Source of the DNA: Symsagittifera roscoffensis
Taxonomy: Eukaryota > Xenacoelomorpha > Acoela > Convolutidae
Length of the DNA stretch: 64,000 nucleotides
NCBI RefSeq assembly: GCF_963678635.1
Contig: NC_087065.1
Span: 21,829,480-21,893,479 of the forward strand
Direction: 5' to 3'
Shown: positions 59,801 to 64,000 of the stretch, in pieces
Layout of the letters: each line of letters opens with the position of its first letter
Numbering within the stretch: position 1 is the stretch's first letter
The notes under the pieces: model-generated
Told to the model about the DNA's origin: nothing
The model's input: only the letters and a program-made list of their open reading frames with translations
Databases searched by the model: none
Position numbers and translations under genes: made by a program

Positions 59801-62800
59801 AGCATTCTTAGGCTGGAACTTTCTAAATTCTTTTTGAAAAAATTCCCAAACTATTTAAACAAGATGAACTTGACTCAACTTCAAGGCTTGATAGTCGAAA
59901 ATTTTCAGGATCAACTGAAAACAGCGACTACCATGCTTAGGAAAACTCATTTTTGGAAAAATCGATTAGCGCTATGAAACAATTTGAGATATTTCAAAAA
60001 GGTATTGATTGAGTAGCTTGCAAAAAAAACCTCTTTTTCGCAAAACGATTCGCTCTATGAAAGAACTTGAACTTTTTGAAAACTTCATCGCTTGAACAGC
60101 TTGTATAGGAACATTTAAAGTTTTTGCAAAAGCATTCGGTCTATGAAACAACTTGAAGTATCTCAAAGTTTCCTCAGTTGAATGACTTCAATCGAAAAAA
60201 TTAAGTTTGCCATTCAATTCGCTTCATCAAATAACCTAAAATGTGTCAATGTTTAATCGCTTGAATAGCTTGAATGAAAAACTTGAATTTTTTGTGAACT
60301 AATTTGCTTTATGAAATAATTTCACTTATTTCAAGTTTTTATCAGTTAATAGATGGCCAAGAATGACTGAAACGTTTCGCGAACTGATTCGCTCTGTGAA
60401 AAATACTTGAAATATTTCTTAAGTTTTTTCTGCTTGAATAGCTTGCATAGAAAAACCAAACTTTTCGCAAAACGATAAGGTGTAAGAACCATCTTGCAAT
60501 GTTTCAACGCTTTATGGCTTGAATGGCTGCAATAGAAAAATTTTGCCAGCCGATTCTCTTCATGAATGAAAAATAAAATTTTGCAAAAATTCGTAGCTTT
60601 CTTAGAAAAGCTTGAAAGTTTCGCGAACCGACTTGGTGTAAAACAACTTGAAACTTTTCAAACTTGAGTAGATTGTTTTATAAAAGCTTGAAGTTTTCCG
60701 CATCCGATTCGCTCCATACAAAACTTCAAATATATCAAAGTTTCCTAGCTTGCTTATAAAAATCAAACTTTTTGCGTACCTATTCGGTCTGAAATATTTC
60801 GAGTTTTTTCAAAATTTATTAGCTTGAAGATCTTGCTTCAGACAAATTTGCATTTTTTTGCGGACCGATTTCCTTTATGAAATAACTTGCAATATTAATT
60901 TTTTTTAGCTAGAATAGCTGACTGAGAAAAATTTCTGCGTACCAATTCGCTCCACGAAAATAATTGGAACATCTCAAAAGTTCGTCGATTGAGTAGCAAG
61001 CTCGAAATATTTTCAACTTTTCGCCAACCGATTTGCTCTATGAAACAACTTAAAATATTTCAAACTTTCATCACTTGAATGGCTTCAATCGAAAATCTAT
61101 TATTTTTTTTGCCATTTGATTGCTTTATGAAAATTTTTTACTCATTTCAAAGTTGCATACCTAGAATAGGTTGTTTGAATAATTTTGAACTTTTCGTGAA
61201 CCGATTTAGTCTATAAATAGCCTCAATAGGAAATTTAATTTTATCGCCAACCGACTCGCTTCATGAATTAATTTGAAATACTAAAGTTCCTCAGCGTGAA
61301 TAGCTGCTTGACAGAAACTTGAATTTTTGCGAACCAATTTTCTCCTTGAAAATACTTGAAACATTTAACAATATCATCGCTTGAATGGCTTCTAAAGAAA
61401 ATCTTTCTTTTTTTGCCATCCGATTGCTTCCTGAAGTAACTTGAGACTTATTTTAACCTTGCATGTCTTGAATATATTCTATAGAAAAAACGTGAACTTT
61501 TCGCGAACTGATTTGGTCTATAATTTAATTTGAAATATTCCAAAGTTTCATAGCTTGTTTAAGAAAAATTAACTTTAAACGAACGGATTTTTTTGGCATC
61601 AGATTCGCTCTATGAAATAAATTGAAGTATTTCAAAGTTTCGTAGCTTGATTAGCGAGCTTAGAAAAATCTAACCTTTGGCTAAACGATTCGGTTTCTAA
61701 AATGTATTTTTTTCAAACCGATTTGCGATATGGCAACTTGAACATGTCGTCTAATTTCGAGAATTTCCTAATTTCACGGCACACAAGTTAATTTAAATTT
61801 CGCTAAATATCTATAAACAAGCGTCGCTAATATCTATATTGTTAATGAGGGAATCAACCGTACCTCGAAGTTGATTTTCGAGTGCACTAATTGATTAATC
61901 GAGATCACCCTGTTTTGCACCAAAAATTAACCTGAATTTAACTTACAGGATGCTGATTGTCCCTAACTACTGAAGACATGTCATGGAATTTTAAGTATCT
62001 AAATTTAAGAAAAGAAATGATTGTTTAATGAAAGATCTCAAGTCTGAATAATAATTTTGGCATGTACCTTACCGGTATTAGTCCTTTTTGACATTTTTTT
62101 GTGCCTAGCTTTTGCAATATAACAATCTTCTAGCGTCATTTTTTTTAAAAATCTTCATCTTTTCGACCTTTGAATTTTGCGGTGATGCAATTGAAGCTAT
62201 CAGCACAATTTAAAGTATTTTTGAGTTTCATTGCATAAATGGCTTGCTTGCAAAATTTTTGACCAAAGTATTCAAGTTATTATACGATCGAATATTGACA
62301 AGATGCTTGACAAAATAGGCTGTTAGCAAAAAAAACGTAAAGGAATTTATGGAAATATACAATAGTACGAAGTACGGTAGTACAAAGTTCCTTTTTTAGT
62401 TTCAATGATCTTACCTCATTCAAAATTATTTTACTGTGAAATTAAAATTTCGATGAAATCATTGAAGCTATGTAAATGGATATGTGAAAGATCAGTTCTG
62501 ATTTTAGAAAGGCTGCTTTGAAGTTTTTCAATTTCGTTGGAACGGATCAAGCTATGAACATAAACATGAGATACTGTGATGCTTTTTTAGCGGCTTGCTT
62601 GATAAGAAATCTCTTAGGTCAAAATCCGGAGATTTAAATTTATTTGTGAAGCAAAAAATCTGACTTTGAAAATTGTTTTTTTTTTAGCTTCTGATTGAAG
62701 AATCTGAGCGCATGTCGAAAAAACTTTTGAGCTATGTGACCAGTTTCTGGAACCTGCTAGATCTCGGAGGCCTCAGCTTGTTCTTGGTCGGACTCATTCT

Positions 62801-63670
62801 AAGAGTGGTGGCATTCCGCTTCTTGGAGGGAGAAGGTGAAGAGGACGCGGATACGAGGAGGCTGCTGATCGAGTGGGCTCACACTTCTTACGTGTTCAGT
62901 TTGGTAATTTACTATATCCGACTGACTCACACGTGTTCGGTGTCGAAACAACTCGGACCTAAAGTCATCATGATTGCTAAAATGGTGTGTATGTTTAAAT
63001 GTGTTTCATAAGCTTAAATTGAGTTTTTTAACAGTCAGGCGTTTTGATCAATTGTGCTATATGATTCAATTTTTTGCTGCCTGTTACTTGAATTTGAGCG
63101 GATAGATATTAAGTTGAACAGTTATTTTAACACAAGCAAAGCTTGTGTTATAGTATGAACTATTTTTTTTCCAACCTAAGTCGCAAATATTGTTGCGACA
63201 AAATGTGTTTATTTTCGACGTCTATTAAGTACAGCCAATGCTAAGGATATTAACACAGTTTATCTTACAAATATCACTTTTGCTTCAAGATATCTTGGAT
63301 CTGTAGCGTATAGGTAGGGAAGGAGACCCGCAGCAAAATAAGAGGGTTGGAACCTGGGCAAGGTCGGATGTTTTTAATGAACTTTTCTTATATTTGTTAA
63401 AATGCGTCCGCTCTTTGCGTTCGTCTGTGTTAAATATGGTTTTAGAATCTTCTAAATGTGGGTAGTCCTATGAGATCCTATCTTTTTATGTTTAGATTCA
63501 AGACCTGGCCTTTTTCCTTTTCATCCTATTTGTGTTCCTGGTCAGTTATGGAGTGGCTCTGCAGGCCATCATGTTTCCGAATGAGACCAGCTGGAAAAAG
63601 ATCATCCAGGGTATTTTCTACTACCCTTACTGGCAGATGTTCGGAGAGCTCTTCCTAGAAGAGATAGGAA
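23744..63670 (+). CDS. TRPM-family cation channel, partial (18 exons)
   Basis: TRPM proteins are tetrameric plasma-membrane cation channels with a large cytosolic N-terminus. Exons: 23744-23893, 27537-27628, 27795-27963, 28774-28954, 29317-29483, 29652-29861, 30553-30821, 37178-37392, 38152-38258, 39895-40032, 40662-40706, 52830-52965, 56162-56360, 56705-56930, 58522-58818, 59087-59218, 62688-62984, 63496-63670. All splice phases agree, giving 1,068 codons. The window ends after the pore helix, so S6, the TRP helix and the C-terminus (including any kinase or NUDT9 domain) are not seen. KRREC-x-hydrophobic-IP and CACGRHVDKH near the start match the TRPM1/3/6/7 group. PYWQMFGEL in the pore matches PYWM-(I/Y)-GEV of that group. 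Exon 1 (MGVEKNGNDALLL, acidic and Ser-rich) is assigned only by phase and start context. The gene spans 40 kb because its introns are packed with repeats. Confidence 0.93.
24960..25110. other. GC-rich island of unknown role
   Basis: About 150 bp of near 50% GC inside AT-rich TRPM intron 1, with short hairpins AGAGC-GCAA-GCTCT and CGACC-AACTCT-CGGTCG. It could be an unrecognised structured RNA, a first exon or a promoter of the MADF gene 0.9 kb downstream. I do not recognise it. Confidence 0.3.
26003..26847 (+). CDS. MADF-domain protein nested in TRPM intron 1
   Basis: MADF domains are Myb/SANT-like DNA-binding domains of transcriptional regulators. Two exons, 26003-26315 and 26507-26847, join at a phase-1 GT-AG intron of 191 bp to 217 codons. 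Residues 1-60 are Ser/Pro/Lys-rich. The MADF domain (about 64-150) shows VVDFIKAIELRPVLW, YDNTQKREEAWREIA, then across the splice EEVSSRWRQLATRYEIE. These are the three helices with their tryptophans and the R-P-x-L-W signature. A Gly/Ser linker (143-165) precedes WPLMKHMCFLANSATELTQL. No BESS motif is visible. A strong donor (GAG|GTGAGA) at 26,778/26,779 lies in phase 0 before the stop, and what follows looks non-coding. The last 22 residues may therefore be intronic, with the protein continuing in a later exon (see findings). Confidence 0.75.
28240..28690 (-). repeat. Family D element, minus orientation
   Basis: Read on the minus strand it runs from TCCGACCATT-like sequence through AATATTTGTGG, TATATCATATTAAAGCCC and GTGTCGAGAAAAACTGG to GGCTATTCTTGTTTATT. 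It lies in TRPM intron 3, next to exon 4. Confidence 0.6.
31175..31250 (+). repeat. Family H hairpin block, copy 2
   Basis: TACCCTTGC-GAAAA-GCAAGGGTA hairpin, then TTGCAACCGGGCACTAG, a T-run, CCCCGTAAACAACTTTGTC. Confidence 0.65.
31946..32012. repeat. Overlapping alternative hairpins in the LINE 3' region
   Basis: ATCTTTTCTATTT pairs with AAATAGAAAAGAT around a short loop. Alternatively the loop segment ATTTGCAACTCTGGTTGTAA pairs with its near-complement just downstream (about 21 of 22). The two folds are mutually exclusive. A further partial copy of AACTCTGGTTGTA follows at about 32,019. Confidence 0.7.
31990..34618 (-). CDS. LINE ORF2: endonuclease and reverse transcriptase
   Basis: Endonuclease signs, 5' to 3': CETWL, GGALIAIK, GDINFPSTNWD, CSDHIAI. 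Reverse transcriptase signs: PIHKKNDPKDVENYRPISLL, FYADFSKAFDKVPHKLLL, SGVPQGSLLGSLLFCVFIND and the catalytic block IFADDLK (F-A-D-D), then KDLGIHMLGDLSWSTHL. A TAA stop at about 32404-32406 interrupts the thumb region, and the frame then continues with SILLPVLTYGCHCANFLRKD. Further frameshifts lie between 32,830 and 33,700. The LLG in SGVPQGSLLG is unusual where LGP is the norm. The product would nick target DNA and prime reverse transcription there. Confidence 0.85.
34619..35449 (-). CDS. LINE ORF1: zinc finger, coiled coil and RNA-binding part
   Basis: A 276-codon open frame. It starts within the second half of a PHD-like finger (CGCHMHLEPTC then MLLCNVC). The first half (CRTCTRSRPK, about 35,500-35,540) is in another frame, separated at a homopolymer run. 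Then comes a coiled-coil stretch (NNLEEKINKNMSSNAETLET), an Asn-rich linker, and an RRM-like region (NVRVQGIHEDPNKLPDVN, IVQFKRLGTFNKERKKPRTL). The C-terminus is basic with KKPKIRNLELFHDG. The product would coat LINE RNA. Confidence 0.75.
   Translation of the reverse strand: MHLEPTCTGLSNVAINGIKELGRNSMLLCNVCIENNERDNFIRNRTVNNLEEKINKNMSSNAETLETQIAQIVEKKINEALRKTHDKVDESYANVVKKVQSYKNVNSPQNSKNNNNTTTHSIEHNVRVQGIHEDPNKLPDVNLVQTHEKLEEILGTIGVKPKIVQFKRLGTFNKERKKPRTLLVTLENPAAVNLVIAKSTEKRDEMKEMNIFLSRALSEEDSIKDNLCLKRRREMLEEGVPLKKPKIRNLELFHDGAKVQSNQTSQPEQENTTSNV
35573..35760. repeat. ~75-bp tandem repeat within the LINE 5' half
   Basis: Two full copies and one part of CCCGAAAAGGGGGCGCCTGC, GGTTTGAAATTTCTAGAA and CAGAGAAATATACAAACCTG. 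It sits between the esterase frame and the zinc-finger frame, where it breaks coding continuity. Confidence 0.8.
35790..36377 (-). CDS. LINE-encoded SGNH (GDSL-type) esterase
   Basis: An intact 195-codon frame with all four SGNH blocks. Block I is LLIADSQARHL (Ser22), block II LPGARI (Gly39), block III VLLIGGNDAFDGR (Asn65), and block V SDEIHLSPEG (Asp146, His149). Between them are ELAELAEELSRLAK and VIGIPHRSEYRFRSARVN, typical of the family's central helices. The C-terminus (YECTFRHCYCPY) adds Cys residues. Lipolytic or acyl-esterase activity is known for CR1-type ORF1 esterases as a family. The role in transposition is not settled. Unlike the rest of this LINE, the frame and catalytic residues are unbroken. 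Confidence 0.85.
   Translation of the reverse strand: MSTRRYHIFKTSSSKNLLIADSQARHLEFPNTNILSLPGARIAAVRGLLPPKDKYNTIVLLIGGNDAFDGREPSTVPEEDIANELAELAEELSRLAKQIFVIGIPHRSEYRFRSARVNREIQKKKGNWKYRGVCEKIYSTYHLGSDEIHLSPEGLKGIKSIIKNKILYKKYSDAFNDEGHLTQYECTFRHCYCPY
37178..56930 (+). CDS. TRPM exons 8-14: MHR helical region
   Basis: Residues about 413-768. The TRPM homology repeats are visible as ILFCVGCRSLLTVFKLDG, LRSLLS, QLKLALAWNRLDIAKSEIF, SAKVQFIQLFIEQGV, LTPKVLHELY, KMIGELLRDFVGANYSALY, ATRELFLYSVLLMKYDMMRF, WEEGTEQIAAGLFAS and IAQTGCQGLLNSIWMGRM. Exon 11 is a 45-base microexon (40662-40706, FAKSGFLKKYLNQRI) before a 12.1-kb intron. The alternative is that the microexon is skipped, which keeps the frame. 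Confidence 0.9.
37560..37907 (+). mobile_element. Family B composite element, copy 1
   Basis: 5' end ACACTAGCG (37560). The matching inverse CGCTAGTGT sits just before the 3' hairpin GCGAAACGAAGCTTCGC, and the element ends CTGTGT. The core holds a tRNA-like pair: A box TGGCTGAGTGGTTGG (about 37726) and B-box-like GCTTCAAATCTC (about 37770). In TRPM intron 8. Confidence 0.75.
38275..38830 (-). repeat. Family D element, minus orientation
   Basis: Minus-strand 3' block at the left edge (AACATTCTGTGCTACTTGCA then CAGCAACCTGCTATCCTTAA) and the 5' part at right (TTGTTCCGACCATTTG). About 555 bp, no open frame. Confidence 0.7.
38945..39400 (+). repeat. Family C repeat
   Basis: Shared blocks: ATAGTGAATACTCTTATA, AGTTCTTGGTGATTTTT, TTCACGCT, CGCGGTTTGACTT, AAACTCCACTATCGAAC, CACGAAAAACGTGATCGACT. 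The same order occurs near 5,690, 42,950, 44,910, 51,505, 53,386 and 63,872. Noncoding, about 450 bp. Confidence 0.6.
41367..41894. mobile_element. 528-bp foldback element with family H core
   Basis: The left arm (ATTAGGTGAATAATTAGACT..., 41367 to about 41623) is the inverse complement of the right arm (about 41,690-41,894) over some 200-240 bp. The left arm has a 34-bp internal duplication (AATAATTAGACTTAATTAAG). The centre is the family H block: TACACTT-atcgc-AAGTGTA hairpin, TTGCAAAAGGGTACTAG, a T-run, CCCGTTAATAACTTTG. No coding capacity. Confidence 0.85.
41935..42185 (+). repeat. Family I block
   Basis: Contains GCGCCTTGGGCGCC, AACGCGCGCCGAAAAAGCAA, TTTTTTGGTCAAAATTTTCC and AATCCGCCCCTTATCCG. 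The middle part matches the inverse of about 6,600-6,690. Confidence 0.55.
42201..42709 (+). mobile_element. Family A composite element, copy A1
   Basis: 5' end ACACAAGCAAAGCTTGTG. The inverse TTTGCTTGTGTA lies just before the 3' hairpin GCGAAGTGCAACTTCGC, and the element ends CCCTGTGT. tRNA-like core: A box TAGCGTAGAGGTAGG and B box GGTTCGAACCT. 12 bp of the 5' end, counting the flanking T, match the subterminal 3' inverse. Confidence 0.8.
44147..44668 (+). mobile_element. Family A composite element, copy A2 (chimera)
   Basis: The 5' half matches A3, including a duplicated GACGCAAATATTGTTGC and CGAACATGG after the B box. The 3' half from GGGCAGGGTCGG matches A1. The switch is near 44,393. 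Confidence 0.85.
46106..46598 (+). mobile_element. Family A composite element, copy A3
   Basis: 5' half as A2. The 3' half is its own version (GGTTAGGGTCGGATTTTTTT...). Ends GCGAAGTGCAACTTCGC, ATCTGTGT. A box and B box (GGTTCGAACAT) present. Confidence 0.75.
46711..46830. repeat. Perfect 38-bp inverted repeat with 44-bp loop
   Basis: ACAAGCATTTTTAGTATTAA and the following 18 bases (46711-46748) are exactly complementary to 46793-46830. The loop itself has AGCAG/CTGCT. It could be a foldback DNA element or a hairpin RNA source. In TRPM intron 11. Confidence 0.9.
47428..47775 (+). mobile_element. Family B composite element, copy 2
   Basis: A box GTGGCTCAGAGGGTAGAG, B box GGTTCAATTC, subterminal GCTAGTGT, 3' hairpin GCGAAGTGCAGCTTCAC, end TTTGTGT. 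The 5' end is diverged. Confidence 0.7.
48351..50260. repeat. Four-copy ~480-bp tandem array
   Basis: Units start with GCCTTCTGATACATTGTTCT at 48351, 48831, 49301 and 49782. Unit 2 is about 11 bp shorter (GGGCGATAGATA for GGGCTTGCCCTATGAGATAG). Copies are nearly identical. Conserved blocks include GGAGTTCGATGAGTAGATAG and ATGGATACCGTTTTTTCG. No open frame spans a unit. Confidence 0.95.
50574..51001 (+). mobile_element. Family B composite element, copy 3, with microsatellite
   Basis: A-box-like TTGGCTTAGTGGATA is followed by the TG tract, then TTAATCTCAAGTTCG and B-box-like GGTGCGAATCTC. The 3' part has TTTGCGAAGCTTCGTCTCTG. Ends are diverged. Confidence 0.65.
50764..50852. repeat. (GT)n microsatellite, about 44 repeats
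   Basis: 89 bp of pure GT/TG inside the tRNA-like core of a family B element, grown from the GTGTGTGAG segment seen in copy 1. Confidence 0.98.
51505..51990 (+). repeat. Family C repeat
   Basis: Shares GTAGTTCATACTCTTCTATA, AACGTGATCGATTTTCGGTT, ATTTTCCAGCGGAGTAAAAA and the T-rich tail with other family C copies. Confidence 0.5.
53386..53900 (+). repeat. Family C repeats, two partial copies
   Basis: GATGAACGTCGTTCGGACTC at 53,391 and ATGAACGTAGATAATAGTCT at 53,514 start two copies. Then CACGAAAACGTGATCATCTT and TTTCTCAGCGCAATAAAAAC. Noncoding. Confidence 0.55.
53940..54480 (+). repeat. Family D element
   Basis: GAAGCCCTTTCAGTCGTAAT, GCCGAGAAAACTGGTTTGAA, and the 3' block GGTCAGAACATTCTCTGCTA then CTTGCACAGCAATCGGCTACCC. 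A second, partial end (CAGCAATGGCTAACCTTG) follows at 54,505. Confidence 0.6.
54872..55240 (+). mobile_element. Family B composite element, copy 4
   Basis: 5' ACACTAGCG, A box GTGGCTGAGTGGTTTG, B box GGTTCGAATCTC, subterminal CTAGTGT, 3' hairpin GCGAAACGAAGCTTTGC, end CTCTGTGT. One of the best-preserved cores. Confidence 0.75.
55520..55960 (+). repeat. Family D element, diverged
   Basis: GTACCACAAACTATTATTGG, GGAATGGGTCAGAAT, GCAAGTAAAGCGAGCGAGCA, CTCATCACACCACG, and the end GCCGGCTACCCTTGTTTTG. Confidence 0.5.
57863..58209 (+). mobile_element. Family B composite element, copy 5
   Basis: 5' ACACTAGCCA against 3' TGGCTAATGT (9 of 10 paired, with the extra CA/TG differing from copy 1). A box GTGGCTGAGTGGTTAG. 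The B box is weak (GAATTGAATCC). 3' GCGAAGCGCAGCTCTGTGT, a shortened hairpin. Confidence 0.7.
58522..63670 (+). CDS. TRPM exons 15-18: pre-S1 helices, S1-S5 and pore start
   Basis: Exon 15 (769-867) starts FIFALFFPPLILTSIYF and carries a Lys/Ser-rich linker. Exon 16 (868-911) holds S1 (GSYLIFLALFSVFVL) and S2 (YESLICIWVFSFALEEF). Exon 17 holds FWNLLDLGGLSLFLVGLILR (S3), an acidic S3-S4 stretch (EGEGEEDADTRR) and S4 (SYVFSLVIYYIRL). Exon 18 holds S5 (IQDLAFFLFILFVFLVSYGV) and the pore helix PYWQMFGELFLEEIG. The FGE glutamate corresponds to the filter Glu of TRPM6/7-type pores (family knowledge), consistent with divalent permeability, which is inference. It ends in phase 1 at a GTAAGT donor. 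Confidence 0.93.
59262..59665 (+). mobile_element. Family B fragment plus second tRNA-like core
   Basis: Diverged 5' part with GTGGTTCAGAGGTACGG, then a separate A box GTGGCGCAGATGCGAG and B box GGTTCGAATGC (about 59,630). The 3' hairpin is missing. In TRPM intron 16. Confidence 0.55.
59950..61760. repeat. ~85-bp degenerate satellite, about 22 copies
   Basis: CGATTCGCTCTATGAAA-like blocks recur every 80-95 bp (59961, 60047, 60134, 60215, 60387, 60553, 60707, 60867, 60945, 61030, 61250, 61420, 61600, 61722 and others), each followed by ACTTGAAATATTTCAAAG and TCATCGCTTGAATAGCTTG. It fills most of TRPM intron 16. Copies are well diverged, so it is old. Confidence 0.85.
63130..63431 (+). mobile_element. 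Family A composite element, copy A4
   Basis: Perfect 5' end ACACAAGCAAAGCTTGTG, A box TAGCGTATAGGTAGG and B-box-like GGTTGGAACCT. The 3' end is degraded (CGTCTGTGTT) and lacks the hairpin. Confidence 0.7.
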
Positions 63671-63871
63671 GTAAGTGCAAGTTAGAGCTGTACTTGTTTT
63701 CTTTTTTTGACATCTATCGAGGCCTGCTTTGCATGAAATGAAACTTTTTATTGACTTTTGATTTTTTTTGTTAAACATCTAGCTAAATAACAAAAATGTT
63801 GAACAAATTATAATTTTAAAAATTTTGTTTTGTTCTCAGTTTTAGTTTAAATAGGTCCAAATGAATGTGTA

Positions 63872-64000
63872 TGTGTCAATTAACGTAGTGATAACATTTG
63901 TTTAAGACGTGATGGTGTTTTTAAGAAAAATTCAGTAAATTTGTTCTCCATTTTTTTCACAGTTTGACTCTACGGTTTTGTGAAAGGAAGGCAAACGCCT
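63872..64000 (+). repeat. Family C repeat, cut by window edge
   Basis: CAATTAACGTAGTGATAACA, GACGTGATGGTGTTTTT and GAAAGGAAGGCAAACGCC match the first half of family C. Confidence 0.5.

Overview
The window is AT-rich animal nuclear DNA: spliced genes with GT-AG introns of tens of bases to 12 kb, pol III-type tRNA-derived repeats, a CR1-type LINE and several satellite arrays. The gene set (SF3A2, a TIM21-like protein, ZDHHC16, a TRPM channel, a MADF-domain protein) is metazoan. I cannot place it below 'invertebrate animal' from the sequence alone. All recognised host genes lie on the + strand.

Layout. 1-2,010: degenerate ~155-bp tandem array. 2,707-3,660: last three exons of the splicing factor gene SF3A2. 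4,124-4,780: intronless TIM21-like mitochondrial protein. 7,584-16,208: ZDHHC16 palmitoyltransferase, five exons and 357 aa. Its first intron carries an RNase P RNA gene (8,924-9,214) followed by a 5'-truncated tandem copy. Its third intron is rich in hairpins and C/G runs. A duplication of the exon-4 region (14,250-15,843) lies beyond the stop codon (17,019-18,281) and carries a frameshifted dead exon. 18,360-21,500: ~335-bp satellite, interrupted. 22,264-22,625: broken SGNH-hydrolase fragment. 23,744 to beyond the right edge: a TRPM channel gene, 18 exons seen and about 1,068 codons, cut by the window after the pore helix. A MADF-domain gene sits at 26,003-26,847 inside the first TRPM intron.

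The TRPM introns hold most of the repeats: a nearly full-length antisense CR1-like LINE with SGNH esterase, PHD-like, endonuclease and RT parts (31,730-36,378); a 528-bp foldback (41,367-41,894); a 1,959-bp head-to-tail duplication (42,201-46,105); four copies of a ~480-bp unit (48,351-50,260); and an ~85-bp satellite (59,950-61,760).

The most interesting material is (a) the intronic RNase P RNA and its truncated twin, (b) interspersed elements that combine a tRNA-like A/B-box core with Helentron-like ends whose short inverted repeats change together between families, (c) a conserved hairpin block whose stem covaries among three scattered copies, and (d) the possibility that the MADF exons splice in frame onto the TRPM message.
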